Assembly: GCA_002197995.1 (NCBI GenBank)
Contig: NGZR01000001.1
Location: forward strand, 6,324,001 to 6,388,000
Source of the DNA: Gaeumannomyces sp. JS-464
Lineage: Eukaryota > Ascomycota > Sordariomycetes > Magnaporthales > Magnaporthaceae
DNA: 64,000 nucleotides
Direction: 5' to 3'
Part shown: piece after piece, positions 45,625-59,177 of the stretch
Layout: every line of letters begins with the position of its first letter
Position numbering within the stretch: the first letter of the stretch is position 1
The notes under the pieces: generated by a model
Databases searched by the model: none
Told to the model about the DNA's origin: nothing
Seen by the model: the letters and a program-made list of their open reading frames with translations, nothing else
Program-made: the position numbers and the translations under genes

Positions 45625-46264
45625 ACAAAGAGGATTTCATCGGAACTGGGCTGGGATTGGAAAGAAACTTACGAACCTTATGATTGATGATGCTTATGAC
45701 CCTATATAGGTAGGTAGGTAGGTAGTTAGTTACCCCTGCGTACCTCTCGCGGACCAGGCTGGCTGTAAATGAATACAAGCTTGGCTTATTATTGTTCCCC
45801 ATACGCAGCCGCGTGATGACTTAGCCGGGTAGGCAACCTGCTTTCTCGTAAGACGCCCGCAATGAGAACATTAGGTAGGGACCCTAACCAGGTGAGTCGT
45901 ATAATACCAGACAGCAGCAAAAATGAGCGGGCGAATCTCACTCCACAGGCACCCAACTGAAGTGTGCCATATGTCGGCGTTTACTGCAACCTTTATCTCT
46001 GGATGGTAACCTAAGTCTTGCCTTCTAAAACAGGAAAGGAGAATGTACAATGGCTGCCCCAAAGAAACGAAGATGAAAAAAGGGGGTAGCCGAGAATGAA
46101 TGCAAATTTTAGTTTATATCAAGTGCATCACAGCTCCACGCCATTCGCTTGATATCCCCGCCCGAACAATGATCCCTCCCGCCACAAATGCTTCCTGGCG
46201 ACTGCGAAACAAGGTCAAAACATTTCCATACGAGAGCCGACTCTACACTGGCCCGCCAACTTCA
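45625..46264. other. Convergent intergenic region
   Basis: Lies between the 3' ends of HSM3-like and SEC7. A GTAG microsatellite (~45,708-45,722) is the only feature. Confidence 0.5.
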
Positions 46265-49200
46265 CTAGGACTGCCGCCCCAGGAAGCTATTGCTGGCATC
46301 CCCGCTCTCGACCTCAACCGCGCTGGTGGCCCCTCCCTCGGTCGACATGGTCAGGACGCTATCCCTGCGGTTGTGCGCGCCGCCCCTGCCCGACGAGGCC
46401 ATGCCCTCGATCCCGAGCTCGAACTCGCCCACCTTCTTCAGGACGAGGAGCAGGGCAGCCCTCAGCTCGCCGCTGAGCTCCTTGGCGACCAGGTCGACGG
46501 CCAAGGGGTAGAAGGCCTTGGCGTGGTTCCGGAACGCCGCCTCGGGCAGCGCCGCGTAGCCCTCCAGGACGTCGACAACGACTGGCCTCCACGCCAGTAT
46601 GTTGCGGTGCTGGCTTTCTTCTTCGAGCGCAATGTAGCCTTTGATGATGTCCTTGCATAGGGGGACCAGGGCGTTCTCCACGTCCGCCTTACTGTCCCGA
46701 CGTTCTGGCGCCTGGTCGGCAAACATACGGAATAGGATGGCCACGTATGTGGCGGCAGACCCGCTCTCCTGCTTCAGCAAATTCGGCGGCTGCTTCATGA
46801 AACCTTCCCGCCACAGACGCATCCGCAGCTCCTTATCGTTGTTGAAGCGTCGTGCAAAGAGAAACGACTTCTTCAGCAGCCCCATCAGCCGCAAGAGCTC
46901 TGCCGAAGGTATCTGGGCATAGACCGTCTCGTTGCTGAAGAGTTCGTTGACAGTCTCGATCATCAGCAGCTGAAGAACACAGCGCGAGATAATGCGGTTG
47001 AAAAAGCGCCTGCGTGCCGCCGTCACAACCACAGGTTGCTGTTGCAGATTGTCCGACGGCTTGTAGTCCTCTAGCTGTGGTGACGGCATTGATGGCGCAG
47101 AGGTAGCCGCTGCCGTGTGGGTCGAGTTGGATCCGGAGTCAGCGACAGCCAGTGTTTGCTGAGGGTCTTGATTGCCGTCATGGCCCCCTGAGGCCGAGAC
47201 AGACTCCGAATCAGACAAGGTATCAGAGCCGTTAATTTTCAGCGACTTCTCATCCATCTTGGGAGATTCTAGACCTGGACTCAGAGGCCCACCAAAGTCT
47301 AGGCCGCTTGGGGGCGGAGAGAGGGACGCGGTCGAGTTGATTGTGGTCGCCGAGAAGAGCTGGTAAGCAGTCGTCCGTTCGAACAGTTCGCAGAAGGCGC
47401 CAACAATCTTGGTCCAGTGCTCAGGGGTGAACTTGGACACATTCTGGAGAATGAGTTGCTGGAGGCAGTTACTACCAATCCTCGCAATGGTGTCGTTTTC
47501 CTGGCAGATGCAGAGCGCGAGGAGCTCTAGGAATCGGTCGAGCATGTACTCGAGGGCGTCAAAGTAATGCGTGAAGAGGGTGATCATGTTTCGCAGCGCT
47601 TGGATCATCGTCGTCGAGAGCCAAACCGACAGTTCCTCGTGCGTGAGCACGTTGGACATCTCGGGCTTGGACCGCAGGACCATGAAGATCGGATACAGCT
47701 GTTGTCTCCAGAGGGTGTCCCAGAACTCGGGCGGGAAATTCTCCCCGTAGCGTAGGAGCGCCTCGAAGAAGTAGTTGAGGGCATTGGAGCGGACCTCGAG
47801 ATCCTCACCTGTCATCAGGACGTCGTGGAAAGCGAACAAGACGGGGAACCAGTAGGCCTCCTCCACCGATGTCCGGCTCTGCTGGGCGGATGATTTGACA
47901 GATTGCTCGGGGGGGCCCGTTGAGGACGATGCCAATTTGTGCGACAGGGGGCATTCGGGCGCCTTGAGCATGCGGGGGATGATGGATTTGAGTGTCTCCA
48001 TCGACTGCAGGCTCTTCTTCTGGAACTTCATGTTCTTGGAGAATTCGGTCAAGCAAACGATAAGGTCGGTGAAGGTCCCTGGGAGATGACGACACCGAAC
48101 CGCGTCTTGTAGACCTGGGTGACATTTTCGTAGGCCATGCTCACGATGCTCTCGGACGGGTCACGCGCGGCTATGGTGAAAACGCCAAACATGGTGCGCC
48201 AGCCGGACCTGATGTTTTCGCCTCTCGCTTGGATCATCTGGATCAGGCATCGCAGAACCATGTCTTCACTCGATGTTGCTCGAGTTGGACATGACGTGTT
48301 CGAAAGGCTTGAGAAAATCCTTCTGAAACTTGAATCCGGCGAGCTCCTCGATCTCCATGAACCTCATCGACAGCTGGCGCAGCGAGTCTAGCGCAAAGAA
48401 CACGATGGCCTCGTCACATGGCAGCCGACGTTGTTGAAGTGGTCGCCGAGGACATCCCAGATGGTCGTCCACTCGAAGCGGACACGCGTCATGTTGTAGT
48501 AACTGATCTCGACAATCTTTTGCAAGCTGTACATGCGCGGCTGATCGTTGCTGCCCGACACCTTGATCTCATCCCAGCTGACCTCGGTCAGGGCACGTGC
48601 GAAATGCCAATGGCTTCGCCGTTGAGGGTTGCTGTGTTGGTGAAGATGCGGTCCATGCTCTTTATCATCTCGTCCGACGCGATCTCGTATGCGATGTCGG
48701 CAGGAAGGCCATGAGGCGTCGCGTTGGCCCGCGGTCTATGCCGCTTGGCTTGGGTGGATTTTCTCGAGTCACCCGTGTTCTCCCGCAGGCGGCACAAAGC
48801 GGGCCTTGGACACGTCGGGGACGGAGCTCGCATCGACACCGCCTGCCATCAGCTGCAGTCGCTCGAGCTGGCTGACACATAGCAATATGTCCTTCCACGA
48901 CTGTCTCAGGTAATTGCCCTCGGTGTATCCAAGCTCGAGAAGTACCCGGAGCGCCTCTAGGTTCTTGGCAAAGACCTCTTGAGGGTTGTTCAGGTTGGCT
49001 GTGTTCTTCACCGCCGAGATGAAAGCCTCACGCGGGGTGGGAAGGTCGAATAGGCAGGCAATCTTGATAGCAAGTTTCATGCCTTCAAGACACAGCTTAA
49101 TAACGTCCAGATTCAGGGCCTTTTGCATCTGGCTAGACATTGCCGAGAAGAATGACATCCATGTCACGTCAAACATGGGGCCCACGTGCTTGAAGGAGGT

Positions 49201-51917
49201 CGCCGGGATGAAGCGCATTCCAGCCATCTCGGCGTTCTTGCGTTGGCTCCTGAACAGGTTCTTGAAGAGCTGCTCAGACCGGATCGAGATTTCTTCCGTC
49301 TGCTGTACGTAGGCTTCCCTCTGGAGATCTCTGCCAACATTGGAGAAGGCTTGTCCCAGACCCGCCACGACACCCGTTGCCTGAGGGGGCACCGTGCCCG
49401 AGGCGGCGGCGGCGGCTCTCTCGCTGTTCAGGACGATCTCGTTGGAGGCGATCTCGTCGTAGATGCTCAAGAGATACTCATCGGGAAGATCGGCATTGTC
49501 ATTGATGCCCCTGTTGGTTCTTGATGAAGTCTTCCTTGCTCATGCGCCTAGCAATTTTGCTGCTGTGCAGGTCCGTATTAAGCAGGATGACAGAGTAAGC
49601 CAGGACGTAGGCCGTGTCGGCGTTGGCGAAGGCGTTGGGGTTGCCCATGACGTAGCGGTTGGCGAACTTGAGCATAAAGCGATCGATTTTTTGAGCCTCT
49701 CCGGGGAGCCGGAATGACTGGAGGAACTGCCGGAGCGCGTCCACGAACCGACGCTTGGTGAATTCCATCAAGTCCACGAATGCGTGCATGATCTCGATAT
49801 TCTTAGCATCGCCCTCACCAAGGTACTCTCCTATCTGCGCCTTGTCCAGCCGCTCGTCCTGCAGCAGGAAGCGGGCGATGTCCTGGGGGATTCGCTGGGG
49901 ATAAACCCGTCCTTGATTAATAGGGCAATGCCCTTTTTAGGCTTGAAGTTGAAGACTTTGATCGCGTTCGTCATGGCGGTCTTCCTGGCTTTTTCCTTCT
50001 CCAGCTGTTCCGGGTCATCGTCAAGAACCGGGGTCGAGGGTTGCGCTGGTGTGTCTCCTCTCGACAAGGCGTCACTGATGGAAGATGGATCAATCGATTC
50101 CCTGATATCCTCTAGGGACGCCCCTCTGTCGCCTTCGGTTGGAGCGCGTACGTTTGCGTCCGGACGGCCAGCCTGAGACCAGTTGACGAGTGACCGGAGA
50201 GCCTCGACCAACGAGTCCAAGGAAATTCTTTTCATGGCGTACTCCCTGGGAATATCGGACTCGGGCTCACTTGGAGGCGCGATATAGGTAACAGAGAGTG
50301 GTGGGGGCATGGCACCTTTCATCTCCCAGTCAGTCCCCAGGTTGCCCTTGGAATGCTTCTCCTCAAACTGCTGCTCCTGAACAGGGGTGATGGGAACTGG
50401 AGCGGTGGCAAATTTGGACAGATCCTCGATAATGGTCTGGAAGATGTTGTCCACATTGCGGTCGCAGTCATAATTCAGGTAAACCTCGACCAGAGCACGG
50501 GGGTCAGCGCACAGCCGGTTGAGAATGCCGACAAAGTAGGTTTTCTGCGACAGCGGCGCGTTCTTCCTTGCTAGCAACGCCAGATAGATCTCGTTCAGAA
50601 CGACCTCGATCTCTTTCTGTGGGTGGTGAAACCAAGCGATTAGTGGCCGTGCCAAAGCAAATAGATGAAGAGGCATGGCTTACCTTGAATGATGCCCGCA
50701 TGAACTTCAGTATCAGCCAGAAGATCTCGCAGGTAACTTCGAAGACCTTGTCCACGGAACTTGCGCCGTTCCTCGTGATGCTAAGACATAGGTAGTACTT
50801 GATTGCCTCCAGAAAGCTTGTCGGCTCGTTGCTTTTGGTGTTGGTGATGGTACAGAGGGGAGAAACAAAGACGGCAAATGTTGCTGTGCAGGAGGGTGTG
50901 GATGAGGTGGAGCGATATGAGCTTTGATCTCATCGCCTGGCCCTTGAGGTCGTAGAGCTGGTCCTGGGACAATATCTTTGTCGACAAGTTGCAGAAAGAG
51001 CGAAAAACGAGGTAGGCGTCACGTATATACACCTCGTCCTCGGCGTCAAGTGCCTCCGATGTATCCTCGGTCGGGCTGTCGCCCTGGGTGTGCTCCGAGA
51101 TGGACCTTGCTGTTCTCTTCGCGGGCTTGACCTGGCTGACCTTTGTTGGTGCGTCACCCAGGCTCGAGTCGTCGAAGTTCTTTATTCGTTCGAGGTCTTT
51201 GAGTGTAAGCTTTATGGCGCCGTCCTCGTGTGCCTCGGATGGGCCTCCTTCCGAGGCGCCATCCACAGCGTCGGCATCGTCGAAGTCGTCGCTGAGGGAC
51301 TCTGGAGGGCCGAACGTCACATTGCTCGAGCTGTGCTTCAGTTTAGAAAGGTTGACCCTCGACTCCTTCATGTGCAGCCTGGTCTTGACACGCTCAAAGA
51401 CAGTACCAGCCATCTGCGTAAGTGTGCCCTGCGCGACCTGCTGGTTCACGGGGCTCCGCGACAAGAGGAACACATTATAGACCTGGCGGACGGCCTTGAG
51501 AAGGCCCGCGCCGTGGACAATGATCTTATCATTGAGAACGGCAGCAAGGAGCGATTTAACAATCTGCAGTTGGATATCGGCGTGGGTGGTCTCGCCCTGG
51601 AAGCAGTCGCATATCGTGTCGATTGCGCGCTCTATCAGAGGAGTACGGTCGGGGGCTTCTTGCGCCTCAGACTGGGAGAAGTAGGACGACGACGTGAGCT
51701 TGCCGATGGAGTCGAGAGCGGTGGTCGTCAGGGTCACGCTGCCAGACTTGGTGGCCAGCTGCAGAGGAGCGAAGACAAGCTCAGGGTCCGGGAGGTCTGG
51801 GTCGCTTTCTTTGATGGCGGCGAGCGCAGTCTGGACGGATTCGGACAGCTGCTTGTTTCGATGGGCCTCCTTGGCGATCGCCTCCAAGGACGACACGACG
51901 AACTTGAGGGAGCTCAT
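46265..51917 (-). CDS. SEC7: Sec7/BIG-type Arf guanine nucleotide exchange factor
   Basis: The start at 51,917 reads [20 protein letters not shown]. One intron is clear (50,683-50,617). The N-terminal DCB-HUS region has [17 protein letters not shown] and [12 protein letters not shown] blocks. The Sec7 domain (~49.9-49.4 kb) contains [31 protein letters not shown] and the catalytic [14 protein letters not shown] with the glutamic finger, then [22 protein letters not shown] domains follow, including [19 protein letters not shown] and [20 protein letters not shown]. These large factors activate Arf at the trans-Golgi. The frame breaks at about nine places (near 50,875, 49,885, 49,517, 48,787, 48,606, 48,416, 48,271, 48,262, 48,080), each fixed by one base. 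As SEC7 is essential, these are probably assembly errors. Length ~1,850 residues. Confidence 0.93.
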
Positions 51918-53148
51918 GGGGGTCGGGGCGGATATCGCGTCACGTCGGGAGGCGGGGTTGGTGGGAGCGAAGGGCCATCCGCAGCAGGAGGGCGACGGAT
52001 GGGGGTAGCAGGCCGAGGCCTTGAAGCTGCGAGTTGCGGGCTTGCTTATTTACGAGGACAGCACGCTCGGTTCGGCGGCAGGGCGGCTGCAGTCAGTTAG
52101 CCAGCGGCATTATCACAGGATCCAGGTGCGCGGTTGGTGTGGATGTCGGCGTCGCCCAGCAATCGTCCGCCTGTGACGGTCTCTGGTGCTTGCTCGCGAC
52201 TCTGGTTTCCCCCCAGGCGAGTTGAAGACACGAACCCCTTTGGCGATGGCGCCCGCGAGCCCCGTGGGGCCGATGCTTCCTTAGCCCAGTATTATGTGGG
52301 TCCTGGAAGCTGGAAGCTGCGCAGGCTGACGCACCATTGCTGTGGCTCGGCTCCACTTGATTGCTTTGCGCGCTTCAGCTTGCAAGAGGCCTCTGAGCCC
52401 GATTGAGCTCCTCCTGATACGCTGGGGCAACATTAAATGCCACCGTTTCGTGTTGGCACGAGGGTTTCTCTAATTTTGAGTTCTTCTTTCTGCCCGTTGT
52501 GTTTGCGCGGCATTCTGTTTTGTGGAATCTTCGAATTGACTTTTACGCTCCCGTGCATTCGACTTGAAACATGCGCCCAGATGCAGGGCAAAAAATCTCG
52601 TTGAAGATACATGATCCATGTCTCATTATCGCGCTCAGGTACCTGCGTCCAGAGCATCAGATATCTACTCGCCAATTGATACCAGGCACAGTCTCGTCAC
52701 CCGACCAGGCTTCAGGTCAATCGACATTGCGTGTCACCAGTGCCCACATGGCTCAAATACATACAAAGTGGTGCCTCCGAAGCCAGGCCCGGCGCCCGGA
52801 TGCGCGTCCTCCTATTCCCGCCTTGGAACTTGCGTCGTAAGGCAGCCCGGGTTGGTTTTTCGTCCCCCGCCGAGCCCCACTTCAACCGCAGCGTGCCGGA
52901 CAGTTCCTGTGGCTTATCGGGGGTCCGGCGCAGTGTGGCTGGCCGATAGGTATTTGTCGGGAGGCTAGTCCCAAAGCGGACTAGCTCGCCCGCGAGCTGT
53001 CCCAACGTTGCCAGACTCAAAAAAATTGGGAGCAGCAAGAGTTTGGCTGATGGAGCGATAAAGCTGCTCAGCGTCCTCCAGCATTTCCACCCTGAAGCGT
53101 CGTCGCCCAGCTCCTCGACCCAATTGACCCCGCCACTCGTCGCCCATC
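51918..53148. promoter_or_regulatory. Divergent promoter region SEC7 / PDC-E2
   Basis: 1.23 kb between divergent housekeeping genes. It has only short overlapping frames and no TATA-like element that I can defend. Confidence 0.45.
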
Positions 53149-54625
53149 ATGCTCGCCCCCGTCCTCCGGAGGCGTGCCCTTCAGAGCGCCAGCCTGCGCT
53201 ATGTCGTGCCGTCCCTGGCAAGATGGTACGCATCTTACCCGCCGCACACCGTCGTCAAGATGCCGGCGCTATCGCCCACCATGACCTCGGGCAACATCGG
53301 CGCTTGGCAGAAGAAGCCCGGCGACGCCATCTCGCCGGGAGACGTGCTTGTTGAGATCGAGACCGACAAGGCCCAGATGGATTTTGAGTTCCAAGAAGAG
53401 GGTGTTCTGGCCAAGATCCTGACAGACACGGGCTCAAAGGACATTACGGTTGGCAACGTACGTCTGCGCCTCCTCGGTGCCCCCCTCGGTCCGAGGGCTC
53501 CGGCCGCCAGCACCTATGAGCCGCTAAACTGACTGATCCTTGTCGCCACAGCCCATTGCGGTCCTTGTCGAGGAGGGCACCGATGTCTCCGCTTTTGAGG
53601 GCTTCAGCCTGGAGGATGCCGGCGGCGGCGCCAAGGCCCCGCCCAAGGAGGAGAAGAACGTCGAGGAGCCGTCAAAAGCCGCATCTACCCCCGCGCCCAC
53701 ACCCGCCCCGGAGCCTGACAATGCTCTTTCCAGCGGCAAGCTGCAGACGGCGCTCGACCGGGAACCCAACATTAGCCCCGCTGCCAAGCGCCTGGCCATC
53801 GAGAAGGGCGTCAAGGTCGACGGCCTGAAGGGCACCGGAAAGGGAGGCAAGATCACCGAGGAGGACGTCAGGAAGGCTGCATCGGGTGCTCCCGCAGGCG
53901 GTGCCCCGGCCGCCGCCGGTGCTCTCTACGAGGACATTCCCATCAGCGGCATGCGCAAGACCATTGCCAACCGTCTCAAGGAGTCCGTCTCCGAGAACCC
54001 GCACTACTTTGTCTCGTCCTCCCTCTCGGTCTCGAAGCTCCTGAAGCTGCGCCAGGCTCTGAACAGCTCCTCTGAGGGCAAGTACAAGCTGAGCGTCAAC
54101 GACTTCCTCATCAAGGCCATCGCCGTCGCTTCCAAGAAGGTGCCGCAGGTGAACTCTTCTTGGCGCGATGGTGTTATCCGGCAGTTCAACACGGTCGACG
54201 TGTCGGTCGCCGTGTCCACCCCCGTCGGCCTGATTACCCCCATTGTCACGGCTGTCGAGACCAAGGGCCTGGAGAGCATCTCGTCTTCAGTCAAGGAGCT
54301 GGCCAAGCGCGCGCGTGACGGCAAGCTCAAGCCCGAGGAGTACCAGGGCGGCAGCATCTCCATCTCCAACATGGGCATGAACCCCGCTGTCGAGCGTTTC
54401 ACTGCCATTATCAACCCTCCCCAGGCGGCCATTCTTGCCGTCGGCAGCACCCAGAAGGTAGCAGTTCCTGTCGAGAACGAGGACGGCACCACGGGCGTTG
54501 AGTGGGAAGACCAGATCACGGTGACAGCCAGCTTCGACCACAAGGTTGTTGACGGCGCGGTCGGTGCCGAATGGATGAAGGAGCTGAAGAAGGTGGTGGA
54601 GAACCCATTGCAGCTGCTGCTATAA
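53149..54625 (+). CDS. LAT1: Dihydrolipoamide acetyltransferase (E2) of pyruvate dehydrogenase, mitochondrial
   Basis: Two exons, 53,149-53,457 and 53,552-54,625 (intron GTACGT...CACAG), give 460 residues with no frame break. The N-terminus ([20 protein letters not shown]) is a mitochondrial presequence. The lipoyl domain has [12 protein letters not shown] with the lipoylated Lys. An Ala/Pro linker follows ([11 protein letters not shown]), then a peripheral subunit-binding domain ([29 protein letters not shown]). The catalytic domain ends in [16 protein letters not shown], holding the H-X3-D-G active site. The enzyme transfers acetyl groups from lipoamide to CoA in the core of the PDH complex. 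Family length is ~450-480, so it is complete. A single lipoyl domain is typical for fungi. Confidence 0.96.
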
Positions 54626-55149
54626 ATACCTTGGGAGGGGAGTTGTGCCATTTTTCGTCTGTCTGGGTGTTTAGAAAAAAGGGAACGCCTCTGTCAGCGT
54701 GCGAATGGTATTGTGACGTCTCTACAACTGTATAATATGGGGTAAATGCGGCATTGCGTTCCGGGCTATAAACGAGGCCTCGTCTGTTGCGTGAATCTAG
54801 ATATTTACCTCTTTTCTTTCTGTGCATCGAAATATTCGCCCCTAGATGTCATCAAGAGAGGCTAGATTTGACGTCCAGGGGCCTGGGTTATGCTCGGACC
54901 TGGGTGTGCTGTTTCAAGGCCTGGGCTTCCATGTCGGACTGGGCGTTCGGGGCTGTCTGTCTTACTATTGGTGGAGCTAAGCAGCGAGTTGGCCGACGGC
55001 TCGGACTTTAGGTGAGCAACACGAGCTCCTGCTGTCAGATTTCACCTCGCCTCGCAACACAACGCAATCGACCGACAGGAGCGAAGCTATTTCACCCAAA
55101 ACGTGTCGTCGGGGGCATCGGAAATTCCGTAGCAAACGGGTGCCACGCC
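54626..55149. other. Intergenic between PDC-E2 and the Zn2Cys6 gene
   Basis: 3' flank of the E2 gene and promoter of the transcription factor. No further gene is seen. Confidence 0.5.
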
Positions 55150-57958
55150 ATGGGCAATGCACAGCCCAGCCACGACCCCGCCATGGGATCGCAACCCCCA
55201 ACCGAAACAGGCCGGCGGCGCCGGCGCCGGCAGGCGTTGACTTGCGGTAAGTATTGGAGCCACCTAGAATCCAGGTCACGGATCGCCGAGAGACGCACCC
55301 CGGCTTTCTCCATCGGACAATAGCTATTCGGCCGACTGACTACTCTATCAGAGACCTGCCGCAAGCGAAAAGTGAAGTGCGACAGACTACAGCCATGCTC
55401 AAACTGTATCCGAGCACAGCGGCCTGCCGAGTGCCATTATCAAGCAGAACTGCTTCTTCCCAGACGCCCCTCGGCGGCAAGGCCTCCTGCTGCTCCAGGG
55501 GTGCTCGCCCCATTGCCGGCATTGCATCCATCCAGCAGGGCTTCTGACCCGTCTTCTGAGACGGACACTTCTTTCAACCAACTCCGCCACAACCGCCACT
55601 CCCCCAACACGCCATCCACCAACCAATCGAGCCAGCCCGAGGTTGTGCTCTTGGCAGAGCGTGTCAAAGAGCTTGAGAAGCGACTGGCACAAACTCTAGC
55701 CACCGCCCAACCTAACACATCCGGTCCTGCTTCTTGCGACCCCCCTCTCAAAGACCAGGATGGGTCCAAGGGGAAGTTGTCTAAAACCCACTACTATGGC
55801 CAGAGCCACTGGATGCACATTGCGCCCCTGGTATTACGCTCCTCACCGCTCTCCCCTTTTTTTTGTTAGGGATATTATGTCCCTAATCTTCCTACGGACC
55901 CTAATGAGTTGTTCTGTGACAGTTCACCGTTGTTGTCGAGATATTCAGCATACCCCCCAGCCATCCTCTTTCAGTTTCGGAGCGGATTCGAAAGTGCAAA
56001 AGCCTCGCGCGCCTGATAAAATCCAGGAGACTCCGCACATTGAACGACCCTGAAAACGCCAAGATCCCATCCAGGGGGGTCTGCGATCAGCTTGTCGCTG
56101 CCTACATGAGGACCTTTGAGACTGTCTACCGCATCCTGCACATCCCACCTTCTTCTTGGACTATTATAAATATTGGGAAGACCCAGCTGGCTGTAGCGAT
56201 GCGCTCGTGAACCAGCTGAAGCTAGTCCTAGCCATTGGGGCCTGTTTCCACGACGACACCTTTGAGATGAGGAATTTGTCCGCCCGCTGGATACAAGAAG
56301 CCCACAGCTGGTTGCTTTCGCCCCTGTCGTCCCTGAAATCCCGCCTTGTCTTTTCCACCCTTCAGACCATGTGTCTTCTGCATCTGGCGCGTCAGACCAC
56401 TGGCTCTGGGGCAGATCTCGTCTGGATATCGGCAGGCGAGGTGGTCAGAATGGCCATCTATATGGGCCTCCACCGTGATCCCGACCACCTATCAAAGATG
56501 CCTCGGCTCCGCGCCGAGCTGAGGCGGAGACTATGGGCAACCATCATGGAGATTGCGCTTCAGGCAAGTGTCGACGTCGGGGGCCCTGCGGCAATATCCC
56601 TTTCCGACTTCGATACCCGACCCCCCTCCAACCTCGAAGACGCTGACTGGGAGAGCATGGCGGTGCAGAGCCAGCGTCGAGTCGCTGCCAAATCCGAAGC
56701 CGATAGACTGCTTTACCCAGACGTCGGTTCAGATCGCCCTGTACAGATCGTTTCCAACTCGCCTGGCTATAGCACAGTATCTCAACGACTTCCGGCGGAA
56801 ATCTTGCTACAACACAACATTACGGCTGAACGCAGATCTCGCGACAGCCATAAGAGGCCTTTCTCGTGTCTTCAGCTCGTTCAGAGACCGCGGTCTCGGG
56901 CAGCCTTCCGGGTTTCAGATGCTCTTGGTAGAACATGTCATGCACTCATTCTCCCTGGCCCTGCACCTCCCATGGAAAGCCCCTTCGCAGCGAGACCCGC
57001 ACTACTATTTCTCTCGGAAGGTTTCTGTAGAGACAGCCTTGAAGCTTCCTCTGGCGTTGGCTAGTGACAACCACAAAGGGGCCCGCCCGGAGTCGGTCGG
57101 GTGTGCTGACTTTAGGCGCCTGTCAATCTGTGGAGCAGGAACCTATCGTATGATCCCTTGGCAGTGCTCCATGACGCTGGGACTCGAACTCCTGTGGCAA
57201 GCAGAAGACAACCGTGTTGTTAGGACGGGCACGAGGCACAACGATAACTCCGAGACGCCCTTCCCAGAGGCCCAGCAGATCGGTCACGGGAAGTCGCCGT
57301 CGCAGCCACTGGCAACGGGACTAGGTGTGGTGCCCTCGACGGAGCTTGTTGCGGCGCTTAGAGACATCCAAGCTTGGGCATCAAAGCGCATCGCCGCCGG
57401 CGAGACCAACATCCGGGGCAGTGTGCTAATTGCCGGAATCCTGGCCCAAGAAGAGGCTCTTCGACGCGGGGACGGAGACGACGAGGTCCTAAGAGAGGCC
57501 GGGCAGGCGATGGTGGACGAAGCAGCTGTTTGCTACGGGCTCCTCAAGGCTACGGCCGTTCGCGACGGTATCAACCCAGACTCCAACGCCCTCGACGACA
57601 AAGCCGACACCAACAAGCTGGATAACCCCGCCACCCATCGACATGAAGACATTGGTGATGGTGAAAGCGCCAGCCACGACGTCGATACAATGTCCACAAG
57701 CACCCCTGGAGAGCAGTTCCTAGCTTTCGGGGGTATAGCTGCCGAAGGGCTGCCGCTTGGCATGGAGACGAGCTGGACGTGGGACGATTTTGTAAGCTCA
57801 GAGCGCTCCTACTCTCCCCGCCTCACATGGGCTTTGGACACAGCCCAGACTGCCTCTAAGGAGCGCGCACTAACATTGGAACCCACCTCCAGATGGACAT
57901 TGAAGGACTCGACTTCAACTTTCCGAATGGCTCGGATCCTACTTTTGCTACAACATGA
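55150..57958 (+). CDS. Zn2Cys6 fungal transcription factor
   Basis: Exon 1 (55,150-55,246) ends RRRRQALTC; intron 55,247-55,351; exon 2 continues ETCRKRKVKCDRLQPCSNC, completing a C-X2-C-X6-C-X6-C-X2-C...C binuclear zinc cluster. A coiled-coil dimerisation helix follows (VVLLAERVKELEKRLAQTL). Another intron is 55,831-55,922. The middle homology region has LVLAIGACFHDDTFEMRNLS, EVVRMAIYMGLHRDPDHL and ELRRRLWATIMEIALQ, as in the fungal_trans domain. The last intron is 57,792-57,892 (branch CTAAC), and the protein ends in a Trp/Phe/Asp-rich tail (WTWDDF..MDIEGLDFNFPN) that looks like an acidic activation region. Frames break near 56,148 (CCC) and 56,690. Total ~860 residues. The regulated pathway is unknown; no biosynthetic cluster is adjacent. 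Confidence 0.88.
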
Positions 57959-59177
57959 TCGAGGAGTCTTTCAATCTTAATCTGGCCCCGCAGAGGCAGA
58001 GGCCATTCTACCGTCGGCGCCATTATTGAAGATGTCCAAGACCTATTTTTAGGTCTGTTCCTTGCGCCACGCGGTGCGACACTCAATATTCCGACAAGTT
58101 ATGCACCATCTCCCGACGCCTCGTGCATGCATCTGCTTTTGGTAGAACGGGTCATGCAGCATCGTGCGGGGCAATTTGTCTGTAATATACGGTGGAAGAC
58201 GCATGTGGAAGCTGCCTTCAGCCCTTATTTGGGCCCTTCATTTACCCGTCCAATAATGGCAAATATCAGCAGCCCACAACCAGAAGGCTTGCTAACAAGT
58301 CGTCGCCTATGCCCTCTTTCGCTGTTCTTTGGTCGGTCCTTGGCTGTCATGCGTTGCATCAGACGGATACATCTAGGGCCTTTCCGTAAAACTGCCGCAT
58401 CAGCTTGCGGGAGGCAGGCCCAAAGGCCGATGATGGTCGCTAATATATGGCAGCAACGCCCTGGTTTTCTGGTCCTGCTGTGACCTCCGTCAACTGCCAA
58501 CAAATTTCACTGGATGGTGACCTTCCACATCCTGTCGGTGAGCCGAGGCGAACCAAGCCTCCCGACCCCCAGGAGCCTATGATGGTTCTGGCCAAGCGGG
58601 TGGGTTTCCCCTTTCGGGGTAGCTAAATCCCGTCTTTGCCCCCGCAGGCCCCAGCCAGTTGCTGTTCCCTTCTTCGCACAACCACCACACCATCCTCTTT
58701 GCCGCTGGTCCCTTCCTAAAATAAAGTCTTCTCGCCCGCCGCCAGCCCTAGCCCGGCTGTCGGCGCAACCCTCCCTCACCACCCACAATCCCTGTCCTCG
58801 GTGACCAGGCCCTTCAAGCCGCCGCTGGTGCCATACCGTCACTTGGCCTGCGCAAATTCAGGCTCGGCCGCCGGGGAATACCATCAGTGAGGCCTTCGTC
58901 AACCTGTTCACCTCGATCCCGGGTGGCGCACCCACTTGTGCAAATTCGGCCCAGGTTCATCCGCGACTCCTCCCGGGTTGGGAGCTCCAGTTTCTAGATC
59001 AAGCCTTGGTATAAAACGTGGCTAGCCAGGTTTATTACCCCAAACTTCCAACTGCTACTCGAGAAATACAGCGGACATTCCCTGTCAATTTGGCAATCCA
59101 TATATTTTTCTCTCCTAAGCCCTCTCGACGAAGACAGGAGCCCTCACACAGTTACCGCCTCCTCAACTTCTGAATCA
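57959..59177. promoter_or_regulatory. Intergenic; promoter of the secreted-protein gene
   Basis: A TATAAA box at 59,010-59,015 lies ~165 bp before the next start codon. CT-rich sequence follows near 59,100-59,130. No gene is supported in the rest; overlapping frames lack features. Confidence 0.5.

Noticed and set aside
46265..51917. SEC7 as a pseudogene
   Set aside because: The breaks are isolated single-base indels with no RIP stops and full domain conservation in an essential gene; assembly error is simpler.
51090..52100. 336-codon plus-strand frame opposite SEC7
   Set aside because: It is antisense to the conserved DCB region of SEC7, has no domain and reflects GC-rich codon use.
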